From Candidatus Purcelliella pentastirinorum (GTDB taxonomy: Bacteria; Pseudomonadota; Gammaproteobacteria; Enterobacterales; Enterobacteriaceae): DNA of 64,000 bases. The translations under genes were made by a program, and so were the position numbers. Below the pieces are notes generated by a model that worked only from the letters and a program-made list of their open reading frames with translations, did no database searches and was not told where the DNA came from. The stretch covers positions 372,001 to 436,000 of the forward strand of contig NZ_CP110496.1 in assembly GCF_028748785.1 (NCBI RefSeq), in the 5' to 3' direction. How positions within the stretch are numbered: position 1 is the stretch's first letter; every line of letters starts with the position of its first letter. Positions 1 to 11,629 of this stretch are shown one piece after another.

Positions 1-123
1 CCAATAAGTCATGACGTTAACCTTAATACCAGATATATCTGCTACTACTACAGATAAAGAACAATCAATAATTTTTTTTATTTCCAAAATTATTGATTTT
101 TTATCACAAATACTTAATCGCAT
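1..123 (-). CDS. rplJ: 50S ribosomal protein L10, N-terminal part (runs off window)
   Basis: Partial gene: the first 41 codons lie in the window and the rest lies beyond base 1. The reverse-strand translation starts MRLSICDKKSIILEI and continues through SLSVVVADISGIKV. This lines up without gaps with the N-terminus of E. coli L10 (MALNLQDKQAIVAEV, then LSAVVADSRGVTV). L10 anchors the L7/L12 stalk on the 50S subunit and in E. coli autoregulates its own mRNA. It sits downstream of rplA as in the E. coli rplKAJL-rpoBC cluster, after a 134-base gap that would hold the leader. The ATG at 121-123 is the only start that matches the family N-terminus. Confidence 0.9.
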   Translation of the reverse strand, partial: MRLSICDKKSIILEIKKIIDCSLSVVVADISGIKVNVMTYW

Positions 124-257
124 AATATATCCACATGAACAATAATATTTTAACATAACAAAACAACAGATAATTTTACTATTATTTAACTAAAATTACA
201 ATAATAAAATTAATTATTTTAACTATTATTTAACAAATATAAAATAACAATTTTATT

Positions 258-956
258 TTAAGATAAAAAATCATTATATTTAATTGGATAACCCAAACCC
301 ATTGTACTAGAAATAGTAACTTTTTTTATATACAACCCTCTAGAAGAAATAGGTTTGAATTTTATTAAGGAAAGTAAAAATATTTTTAAATTTTCCTTTA
401 TTTTAAATGCATCAAAATTAACTTTGCCAATCATAGAATGAATAATACCATTCTTATCATTACAAAAACGTATCTGACCTGATTTTGCATCTCTAACAGC
501 TTTAACAATATCATTAGTAACAGTACCCAACTTAGGATTAGGCATTAATCCTTTAGGCCCTAAAATACCACCTAATGTACTTACCATGGACATAGACTCA
601 GGAGTAGCAATAACTAAATTAAAATCTTTGAAACCATTTTTAATTTTATATACTAAATCTTCCATACCAACCATATCAGCACCAGATTCTTTCAATAATA
701 CATCATCAATATCTTTAGCAAAAACAATAATTTTAACATTTTTACCTGTACCATACGGTAAAACAACCATACCATTGACATGTTGATCAGATTTATTAAT
801 ATTAATACCTAAATTAACAGAAACATCTATACTTTCAATAAAATTCAAACTCTGATACTTTTGAATAAACATAATTGCTTTATCAAAACTATTTAATTTA
901 AATTTTAAAGTATTGTTTTTTAACATATATTTTCTTCGCTTAGAAATAATTATCAT
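258..956 (-). CDS. rplA: 50S ribosomal protein L1
   Basis: L1 forms the mobile L1 stalk near the ribosomal E site and in E. coli represses the rplKA mRNA. The 232-residue product matches the usual 234 residues end to end. The conserved signature GPKGLMPNPKLGTV is at residues 133-146, followed by NDKNGIIHSMIGKV at about 166-179. The first ATG is used because the aligned N-terminus (SKRRKYM against TKRMRVI in E. coli) needs the whole length. It follows rplK by 8 bases, so the two are co-transcribed. The C-terminus is slightly changed from E. coli, with no sign of breakage. Confidence 0.96.
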   Translation of the reverse strand: MIIISKRRKYMLKNNTLKFKLNSFDKAIMFIQKYQSLNFIESIDVSVNLGININKSDQHVNGMVVLPYGTGKNVKIIVFAKDIDDVLLKESGADMVGMEDLVYKIKNGFKDFNLVIATPESMSMVSTLGGILGPKGLMPNPKLGTVTNDIVKAVRDAKSGQIRFCNDKNGIIHSMIGKVNFDAFKIKENLKIFLLSLIKFKPISSRGLYIKKVTISSTMGLGYPIKYNDFLS

Positions 957-964
957 AAATTTAT

Positions 965-1393
965 TTATTCCTCTATATCTACACCCATAGAAATAGCAGT
1001 ACCTTTAATGGAAGAAATTAATCTATTAACATTTGAACCTGTCATATCTAATTTTTTAATATTAGCAATATCTTCTAATTGATTAATTGTAACTTTACCA
1101 ACTTTATTATTTTTACAATTACTAGAACCTAGTTTAATATTAATAGCTTTTTTAATTAATACAGATACAGGTGGACTCTTTGTTATAAAAGTAAAAGTTC
1201 GATCAACATATATTGTAATAATAACAGGTATAGGAATACCCTTCTCAATATTTATAGTTCTATTATTAAAATCATTACAAAATTCCATTATATTAATACC
1301 ATGTTGTCCTAAAGAAGGACCAACAGGAGGAGCTGGAGTGGCATTACCAGCTGGTACTTGTAACTTAACAAATATCTTAATCTTCTTTATCAT
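965..1393 (-). CDS. rplK: 50S ribosomal protein L11
   Basis: L11 binds the GTPase-associated region of 23S rRNA and takes part in factor-dependent GTP hydrolysis and stringent signalling. At 142 residues it is exactly E. coli length. The proline-rich N-terminal segment [12 protein letters not shown] (21-32) and the following INIMEFC are typical, as is the C-terminal rRNA-binding region ending [23 protein letters not shown]. It lies between nusG (36 bases upstream) and rplA, as in other Enterobacterales. Confidence 0.97.
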   Translation of the reverse strand: MIKKIKIFVKLQVPAGNATPAPPVGPSLGQHGINIMEFCNDFNNRTINIEKGIPIPVIITIYVDRTFTFITKSPPVSVLIKKAINIKLGSSNCKNNKVGKVTINQLEDIANIKKLDMTGSNVNRLISSIKGTAISMGVDIEE

Positions 1394-1429
1394 ATAATAA
1401 ATTCCAAATTTAAATATAAAATTAAAAAA

Positions 1430-1984
1430 TTATTTATAATTATCCTTCTCAACTTTATTAAAATCTAATTCTACAGGAGTAGATCTGCCAAAAATAGAAA
1501 CTGATACAGTTAAACGACTTTTGTCATAATCAACTTTTTCTACAATACCATTAAAATCTATAAATGGACCATCATTAATTCTAACAAGTTCACCAATCTC
1601 AAATAAAACTTTAGGTCTAGGTTTATCACCTATTTGTTTAAGTTTGTCAAAAATAATAATAACCTCTTTGTCACTAATAGGTGATGGAGAATCAGAAGTA
1701 CCACCTATAAATCCCATAATACGAGGAACTCCTTTAACTAAATGCCAACTTTTATTAGTCATTAACATTTTCACCAAAATATACCCCGGGAAAAATCTAC
1801 GTTCACTTTTTCGACGACATCCTCCTCTAACTTCTACAACTTCTTCAGTAGGAACTAAAATTTTACTAAATAAATTTTCCATTTTATGCATTTTTATATG
1901 TTTCTTCAAAGCATCAACAGCTCGAGGTTCAAACCCAGAATATACCTGAACAACATACCATCTTTTTTTAAAATTATCTGACAT
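1430..1984 (-). CDS. nusG: Transcription termination/antitermination factor NusG
   Basis: NusG binds RNA polymerase, suppresses pausing, and links it to Rho or to the ribosome. At 184 residues it has the NGN domain (about 8-110, with [12 protein letters not shown] at 8-19 and [10 protein letters not shown] from 64) and a C-terminal KOW domain (about 128-160, [21 protein letters not shown] split by the usual loop). The E. coli protein has 181 residues. The gene begins one base after the secE stop, so the two are translationally close. NusG is also a partner of the boxA antitermination system seen in this window's rRNA operon. Confidence 0.96.
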   Translation of the reverse strand: MSDNFKKRWYVVQVYSGFEPRAVDALKKHIKMHKMENLFSKILVPTEEVVEVRGGCRRKSERRFFPGYILVKMLMTNKSWHLVKGVPRIMGFIGGTSDSPSPISDKEVIIIFDKLKQIGDKPRPKVLFEIGELVRINDGPFIDFNGIVEKVDYDKSRLTVSVSIFGRSTPVELDFNKVEKDNYK

Positions 1985-1985
1985 T

Positions 1986-2369
1986 TTAAAATCTCAATTT
2001 AGTAAAAAAAGAAACAAAATAAATCAAAATAGTATCCAAACACCATAAAATTAACGAAAGCAATAAAGTTACTACTAAAACAATCAATGTTGTATAAAAA
2101 GTCTTCTTTAATGTAGGCCAAACAACTTTATACATTTCTAACTTAGATTCATAAAAAAAAGAAATAGCTCTTTTACCTTTATCAGTATAACTAAATAATA
2201 AACCTAACATAAAAATTGTAAATAATAAAAATAAAATATGTACATACCAAAAATGTACATTAAAAAAATAATTATCTATAATTAATAAAAAAATTAATGC
2301 AAATATAGAAAACCATCTAATATATTCTAATATTCTTTTTTTTTTTTTTACTCCTAATTTAGCATTCAT
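1986..2369 (-). CDS. secE: Sec translocon subunit SecE
   Basis: Essential inner-membrane subunit of the SecYEG preprotein channel. The 127-residue product has three hydrophobic segments (about 19-35, 42-60 and 93-117), like E. coli SecE, and the conserved cytoplasmic motif MYKVVWPT (79-86) before the last membrane helix. The start is set by alignment of the short Lys-rich N-terminus. Codons 8-11 lie in an uninterrupted run of 14 A on the coding strand (positions 2336-2349), a likely slippage site. In E. coli tufB and a second tRNA-Thr lie upstream; here the next genes are tRNAs and tufB is gone. Confidence 0.93.
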   Translation of the reverse strand: MNAKLGVKKKKRILEYIRWFSIFALIFLLIIDNYFFNVHFWYVHILFLLFTIFMLGLLFSYTDKGKRAISFFYESKLEMYKVVWPTLKKTFYTTLIVLVVTLLLSLILWCLDTILIYFVSFFTKLRF

Positions 2370-2505
2370 AAAATATTCCTAATTAAAAATAACACAAAAA
2401 TTATATTAATATTAAATAAATAATATTATATTTAAATTCTTGATAATTATTACAATAAAAAATATTATAAAATTGTATCAATCACAATAAATATATAAAA
2501 AAATA

Positions 2506-2577
2506 AGCGAGTAACGGGAATTGAACCCGTATCATTAGCTTGGAAGGCTAAGGTAATAGCCGTTATACGATACTCGC
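2506..2577 (-). tRNA. glyT: tRNA-Gly (anticodon TCC)
   Basis: The reverse strand folds as a cloverleaf: acceptor GCGAGTA/TACTCGC, anticodon loop CTTCCAA with anticodon TCC, and T-loop GGTTCAATTCC. It matches E. coli glyT in sequence and in position within thrU-tyrU-glyT. The discriminator base is U. CCA is not encoded; the next bases are TTA. Confidence 0.96.
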
Positions 2578-2603
2578 ACTATAAGAAATATTTATACAAC
2601 ATT

Positions 2604-2685
2604 TGGTGGGGGAAGGATTCGAACCTTCGAAGTCAATGACGGCAGATTTACAGTCTGCTCCCTTTAACCACTCGGGAACCCCACC
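2604..2685 (-). tRNA. tyrU: tRNA-Tyr (anticodon GTA)
   Basis: Class II tRNA with a long variable arm. Acceptor stem GGTGGGG/CCCCACC, anticodon segment CTGTAAA (anticodon GTA), and T-arm GGTTCGAATCC. Nearly identical to E. coli tyrU and in the same order between tRNA-Thr and tRNA-Gly. Discriminator A. CCA is not encoded; the following bases are AAT. Confidence 0.96.
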
Positions 2686-2705
2686 ATTATATTAATATTT
2701 ATCAA

Positions 2706-2778
<73 letters not shown>

Positions 2779-2922
2779 AATTAATAAAATTAATTTTGTT
2801 ATAATTGTACGAAATAATATTTTTTATGCAAGAAAAATTTAAATAATAAAATTAAATAAAAAATATACTATTTAATAATAGTACTTTAATATGTAAAATA
2901 TATTTAATAATAAATTTAAATA

Positions 2923-3882
2923 ATGAAAAAAAAAAAAATGAATAAAAAAAATACAAAAAAAATTATGTTCCTTAATTTTAAAAAAAAAGAATGGGAAAAA
3001 ATATCAAAATATAAAGAAAATAGAACAGAATATAAAAAAATGATAAAAATCATACAAAATAAAAAATTAAAAATAGAAGATAATAATATTGATTCTTATT
3101 TTTTAATATTAAAACTATTAACATTAAATTTTAACAATTATTTAAATATTAATAAAAAAATAAAAAAAATAACAAAAAATAAAAACAGTACACCTTACAT
3201 AATAGGAATAACTGGTAGTGTAGCATCAGGTAAAACAACTTTAGCACAAACAATAAAAATATTTCTAAAAAAATATTTGAAAAAAAAAATCACCAATATA
3301 AGTACAGATAATTTCTTATATTCAAATAAAAAACTCGAGAAAAAAAAAATAACTCATAAAAAAGGTTTTCCTGAATCATATAATTTTAAAAATTTAATGA
3401 AATTTTTACAAAAAGTAAAATTAAAAAAAGAAAAAATAAAAATACCTAAATATTCACATTTAAATTACGATATCATCAAAAATAAACACATAAAAATTAA
3501 CAAAACTGATATTCTAATATTAGAAGGACTTAATATTTTACAAATAAAATCTTATCAACAACAAAAAAATAAACAAAAAAAAATTTTATCAGATTTGATT
3601 AATTTTAGTATATATGTGCATGCACCAGAAAAATTTTTAAAAAAATGGTACAAAGATAGATTATTAAATTTGTATAAAAATAGAAATCAATACAAAGAAT
3701 GTTTTTTAAAAAAATTTAATAATTTAACTAAAAAAGAACTGTTTAATCAATTGACTTTGATATGGAATACTATAAATAAATTAAATTTAACAAAAAATAT
3801 TTTACCAACTAAAGAAAGAGCAACACTAATATTAAATAAAACATATAATCATAAAATAAATAAAATAAAATACAAAATATAA
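2923..3882 (+). CDS. coaA: Type I pantothenate kinase
   Basis: Phosphorylates pantothenate with ATP, the first step of coenzyme A synthesis. The 319-residue product matches E. coli CoaA (316) along its length: Walker A GSVASGKTT at 98-106, STDNFLY at 127-133, GFPESYNF at 148-155, then ILILEGLNILQ and the C-terminal NILPTKERATLIL. The first ATG is followed by 13 A in a row (2926-2938) and then a second in-frame ATG at 2938. Starting there would give 314 residues, closer to the E. coli N-terminus, so the true start is uncertain. The product is extremely Lys/Asn-rich, as for other plus-strand genes here. It converges on birA, as in E. coli. Confidence 0.94.
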   Translation: MKKKKMNKKNTKKIMFLNFKKKEWEKISKYKENRTEYKKMIKIIQNKKLKIEDNNIDSYFLILKLLTLNFNNYLNINKKIKKITKNKNSTPYIIGITGSVASGKTTLAQTIKIFLKKYLKKKITNISTDNFLYSNKKLEKKKITHKKGFPESYNFKNLMKFLQKVKLKKEKIKIPKYSHLNYDIIKNKHIKINKTDILILEGLNILQIKSYQQQKNKQKKILSDLINFSIYVHAPEKFLKKWYKDRLLNLYKNRNQYKECFLKKFNNLTKKELFNQLTLIWNTINKLNLTKNILPTKERATLILNKTYNHKINKIKYKI

Positions 3883-3913
3883 AAATTAAATAATATAAAT
3901 TATTAACTAAAAA

Positions 3914-4711
3914 TTAATTAAACAATTTATAAAATTTATTAAAATTTGATTTATACATAACAATAAATAAATGATTAATTAAACTAGAAACTAATAAATT
4001 TCTATCAATAAAAGTTTTACATATTTTTAAATTTATATAATGAAAATTATAAAAAGCTCCATAAATTGGAGACAAATTAACTCCAATACCAATGATTATT
4101 TTTCTATGTCCATTAGATTTATACACAACATCAACTAAAACACCAGATATTTTTTTGTTATTTAAATAAATATCATTAGGATATTTTAATGTAACATTCA
4201 TAATACCAAATTTAGAAAAAATATCTATAATCATTTTACTTACTACTACACTTAAACTAGTAATAGATATTGAACTATCACAAATATTCCAAAACATAGA
4301 AAAATATATATTACCAATTAATGGAGAAAACCAAATTTTATTAAAACGTCCTCTACCATTTGTTTGATGTTCAGAAATACAAACATCACCTATTTTTAAA
4401 TTATTTATACACCTCAATAAAAAATTATTAGTAGAATCAACTATAGGTATAAAAAAAATACGATTATTAAATTTTAATTTATTTAAAATTTTAATTTTAT
4501 CTAGAAAATCAAAAATATTTAAAGAAAAATAAACAACAGTATCAAAAACATTAAATTTTAATATATATACTCCCATACACTTTAACTTCTTAATTAATCT
4601 CTTAACCAAAATATCACTCAACCCTAAACAATTAACAAACATATTTAAAGAACAAAATTTATATGTATTTAACATATTCAATATTTTGAATAAAATAATA
4701 TAACTATTCAT
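3914..4711 (-). CDS. birA: Biotin-protein ligase BirA, C-terminally truncated
   Basis: Joins biotin to the AccB carrier of acetyl-CoA carboxylase via biotinyl-AMP. The catalytic core is clear: VDSTN (91-95), GRGR (119-122, biotinyl-AMP loop), WFSPLIGNIYFSMFW (127-141), KYPNDIYL (176-183) and KKISGVLVDV with the usual Lys near 187. The N-terminal 60 residues still resemble the winged-helix repressor domain but are poorly conserved. The protein is 265 residues against 321 in E. coli: it ends where the core ends, and the roughly 50-residue C-terminal SH3-like domain is missing. Only 31 bases separate its stop from coaA, so no displaced domain fits there. Its ATG overlaps the murB stop by one base. 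Confidence 0.9.
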   Translation of the reverse strand: MNSYIILFKILNMLNTYKFCSLNMFVNCLGLSDILVKRLIKKLKCMGVYILKFNVFDTVVYFSLNIFDFLDKIKILNKLKFNNRIFFIPIVDSTNNFLLRCINNLKIGDVCISEHQTNGRGRFNKIWFSPLIGNIYFSMFWNICDSSISITSLSVVVSKMIIDIFSKFGIMNVTLKYPNDIYLNNKKISGVLVDVVYKSNGHRKIIIGIGVNLSPIYGAFYNFHYINLKICKTFIDRNLLVSSLINHLFIVMYKSNFNKFYKLFN

Positions 4712-5724
4712 TAAATAACACTCAACGGATCAATTTCTCCATATTTACCAATAAATCTTACTTCTGGAATAAGGCAAACATTGAATTTATTACTTACATC
4801 AATACGAATCTTACGTGCTAAACATATAATATCATAAGATGTAGCATTATTAATATTCAAGATTACCAATGATTGTTTTTTATTAATAGAAGCTCCACCT
4901 ATAGAATACCCTCTTAATCCACATTGATCAATCAACCACCCACCAGATAATTTTATAGTTCCATCTAATAATTTATAATAAGGTACATTCTTATATTTAA
5001 ATAATATTTTTTTAAATAACTTTAAATCTATAATAGGATTCTTGAAAAAACTACCAACATTACCAACTAATTTAGGATCTGGAATTTTACTTTTACGTAT
5101 ATTATATATTATATTGTATATTTTTATTGGAGTAAAAGACTTAATATTAAAATTAATATAACTAGTAATAGAACACCATTTTTTATTTAACTTAATACCA
5201 ACACCAGTTACTATATATTTTTTTTTTAAACCATACATAAAAATACTACTACGATAACCAAATAAACAATCTTTAACTTTAAACCTATAAACTTTAAGAT
5301 TATTTAAATCAGTGATTTCTACATATTCACATATATCTTTAAATTCCAATCCATATGCACCAATATTTTGAACGGCAGCTGATCCTACAGAACCAGGAAT
5401 AAAAGCCAAATTTTCTAATCCAAAAATACCAATACTCATAGTGTATTTAACTAAATCATGCCAAATTTCACCAGATTTTACATGCAATAACCATTCATTT
5501 AATTTTTCTTCAATTAAAATCCCCTTAAGTAAATTTACTATCACTAATCCAAAATAATTTTTTAAAAAAAATACATTACTACCACAGCCTAATAAAATAA
5601 ATGGTATATTAAATTTACGACAAATAAGCCAATATTTGCTTATAACACCAACAGTTTTAGCGAAAAAAATACCCTTAGAATATAAATCTATACCAAAAGT
5701 ATGAAAATTTTTTAAAGAAATCAT
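4711..5724 (-). CDS. murB: UDP-N-acetylenolpyruvoylglucosamine reductase
   Basis: FAD- and NADPH-dependent step that yields UDP-N-acetylmuramate for peptidoglycan. At 337 residues (E. coli 342) it shows the FAD-binding motifs LGCGSNVF (45-52) and IPGSVGSAAVQNIGAYG (109-125), the catalytic-serine motif GNVGSFFKNP (221-230, Ser225), and the C-terminal PEVRFIG with the conserved Glu. The extra Tyr-loop region marks it as type I. The start lies only about 51 bases downstream of the 23S rRNA 3' end, with birA following in a one-base overlap. Confidence 0.95.
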   Translation of the reverse strand: MISLKNFHTFGIDLYSKGIFFAKTVGVISKYWLICRKFNIPFILLGCGSNVFFLKNYFGLVIVNLLKGILIEEKLNEWLLHVKSGEIWHDLVKYTMSIGIFGLENLAFIPGSVGSAAVQNIGAYGLEFKDICEYVEITDLNNLKVYRFKVKDCLFGYRSSIFMYGLKKKYIVTGVGIKLNKKWCSITSYINFNIKSFTPIKIYNIIYNIRKSKIPDPKLVGNVGSFFKNPIIDLKLFKKILFKYKNVPYYKLLDGTIKLSGGWLIDQCGLRGYSIGGASINKKQSLVILNINNATSYDIICLARKIRIDVSNKFNVCLIPEVRFIGKYGEIDPLSVI

Positions 5725-5760
5725 AAAATAAAAAATAAAAATATATTAAAAAATAAAAAA

Positions 5761-5775
5761 CATTTATGGTGTTGC

Positions 5776-5784
<9 letters not shown>
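5761..5784 (-). repeat. 3' half of the 23S processing stem
   Basis: These bases pair with the segment at about 8683-8706. The two arms are complementary over more than 20 bases with one bulged base, and they extend the mature 23S terminal helix outward. This is the arrangement expected of an RNase III processing stalk. The pairing is seen in the sequence; RNase III cleavage is inferred from other Enterobacterales. Confidence 0.7.
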
Positions 5785-8682
<2,898 letters not shown>

Positions 8683-8690
<8 letters not shown>

Positions 8691-8706
8691 TTGCAACCCA
8701 TAAATG
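8683..8706 (-). repeat. 5' half of the 23S processing stem
   Basis: Complement of the segment at 5761-5784, lying just upstream of and across the 23S 5' end. Together they form a long stem that would enclose 23S rRNA in the precursor transcript. Confidence 0.7.
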
Positions 8707-8737
8707 TTTAAAACAAATTTATAAATGAATTATCAAA

Positions 8738-8750
8738 TTTTAAAAGAACA
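8738..8750 (-). promoter_or_regulatory. Spacer boxA antitermination element
   Basis: On the transcribed strand this reads TGTTCTTTTAAAA, between tRNA-Glu and 23S. It matches the E. coli rrn boxA (TGCTCTTTAACAA) and is the same in 12 of 13 bases as the boxA in this operon's leader. In E. coli, boxA loads NusB-S10 and SuhB so that polymerase resists Rho. Confidence 0.7.
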
Positions 8751-8755
8751 CTATT

Positions 8756-8828
8756 TGTCCCCTGGGGGATTTGAACCCCCGTTACCGCCGTGAAAGAGCG
8801 AGGTCCTAATCCTCTAGACGAAAGGGAC
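8756..8828 (-). tRNA. gltT: tRNA-Glu (anticodon TTC) in the 16S-23S spacer
   Basis: Cloverleaf with acceptor GTCCCTT/AGGGGAC, D-arm TCGTCTAGAGGATTAGGA, anticodon loop CTTTCAC (anticodon TTC) and T-arm GGGGGTTCAAATCCCCC. This is the spacer tRNA of E. coli rrnB, whose position next to murB and murI is kept here. Discriminator A; CCA is not encoded. Confidence 0.96.
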
Positions 8829-8906
8829 TAATAAAAATAACAAATTAAAAAAAACTGTGCAAGTATATTAAAAACAAAAAAACATTGTAATAAAATATAA
8901 TATATT

Positions 8907-10467
<1,561 letters not shown>

Positions 10468-10555
10468 GTACTGACTAAAAACAAAATTAAATTTTAACCC
10501 TAAATAAAATTCAAAGTAAATTATATATATTAAACATTTAATTTGCTTTTAAAAA

Positions 10556-10568
10556 TACTCACACAATT
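10556..10568 (-). promoter_or_regulatory. rrn leader boxC-like element
   Basis: The transcribed strand reads AATTGTGTGAGTA, next to boxA in the rRNA leader. It aligns with the E. coli rrn leader boxC segment (AATCTGTGTGGGCA) at the same distance from boxA. In leader DNA that is otherwise nearly pure A/T, the retained GTGTG core stands out. Confidence 0.55.
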
Positions 10569-10578
10569 ATTAATAAAA

Positions 10579-10591
10579 TTTTAAAAGAACT
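10579..10591 (-). promoter_or_regulatory. rrn leader boxA antitermination element
   Basis: The transcribed strand reads AGTTCTTTTAAAA, 22 to 34 bases after the -10 hexamer of the rRNA promoter. It matches the E. coli leader boxA (TGCTCTTTAACAA) and is nearly identical to the spacer boxA of the same operon. Confidence 0.7.
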
Positions 10592-10612
10592 ATAAATAAA
10601 AACGAAAGTTAA

Positions 10613-10641
10613 AATATAACTTTAACTTAATAATAAGTCAA
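10613..10641 (-). promoter_or_regulatory. Sigma-70 promoter of the rRNA operon
   Basis: On the reverse strand the -35 hexamer TTGACT (10636-10641) and the -10 hexamer TATATT (10613-10618) are separated by exactly 17 bases. The promoter is about 145 bases upstream of mature 16S, with the leader boxA/boxC just downstream. I see no second tandem promoter as clear as this one. Confidence 0.6.
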
Positions 10642-10668
10642 TAAAATTATAAAATTTTTAACTTTATC

Positions 10669-11472
10669 TTAAAAATACAATTGTTCTAATTCTAGAAACC
10701 CATATTTTTTTAATAAAGTAAATACATTTAATAAAGAACTATCTATTTTTAAACATAATACTTTATTAAACGGGTATAAATATGAACAAAAATAACTATT
10801 ATTTTTTATTATAGAACAAACATGATCCACAAAAACTAAACTAGAATCTATCAATTTAATTTTAGAACCAAATATTTCACCAAATTCTGATAATAAAAAA
10901 GAATAATGAGTACAACCTAATACTATAACATCAGGTAATTTTAACATTTCTGTAAAAAATCTTAAAATAAAAACAATTTTATCAAATGATATATCCAATC
11001 CATACATTTTATTCTGAGCAATATGTACTAATTCAGTAGAACCTAATAAATAAAATTTACATTGATTAGCAAATCTCTTGACTAATTTTCTTATATATAA
11101 ACATGATACAGTATTTTTTGTAGCAATTAAACCTATTATACCATTACTAGTAAGTGAAACAGCAAGTTTAACAGAAGGAACAACTCCAACTATTGGAATA
11201 TCTATTAAAAAACGTAATAATGATAACATTATTGTACTAACAGTATTACATGCTATAATAATTAAAGATAATAAATAACTTTTCATAATAGATCTAATTA
11301 TTCTTAACGTATTAAAAACTATAAACCCTTCTGATTTTTCGCTATAAGGAAAAAAAACATTATCAAAAAAATAAAGATAATTATAATTAGGTAATTTTTC
11401 ACTAACTTTTTTATAAATATATAAACCACCAACTCCAGAATCAAAAATTAAAATATATTGTATATTATTCAT
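10669..11472 (-). CDS. murI: Glutamate racemase
   Basis: Makes D-glutamate for the peptidoglycan stem peptide. The 267-residue product (E. coli 285) has the substrate motif FDSGVGGL (10-17) and both catalytic cysteines, in ACNT (Cys75) and GCTHY (Cys187). It lies just upstream of the rRNA operon on the same strand, the arrangement seen at E. coli rrnB. With murB on the other side of the operon it supports a retained cell wall. Confidence 0.95.
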   Translation of the reverse strand: MNNIQYILIFDSGVGGLYIYKKVSEKLPNYNYLYFFDNVFFPYSEKSEGFIVFNTLRIIRSIMKSYLLSLIIIACNTVSTIMLSLLRFLIDIPIVGVVPSVKLAVSLTSNGIIGLIATKNTVSCLYIRKLVKRFANQCKFYLLGSTELVHIAQNKMYGLDISFDKIVFILRFFTEMLKLPDVIVLGCTHYSFLLSEFGEIFGSKIKLIDSSLVFVDHVCSIIKNNSYFCSYLYPFNKVLCLKIDSSLLNVFTLLKKYGFLELEQLYF

Positions 11473-11629
11473 AATATCTCACTAAATCAAACTCAAAATC
11501 AATAAAAAAACATATAATTTATAATTATATTAAAAAAAAAAATAATATTTAATTATATAAAATTAAATCTTACTATTTAATTAATATTTTAGCATTAAAA
11601 ATTAAATAACAAAGGAAATAAAATTAATT

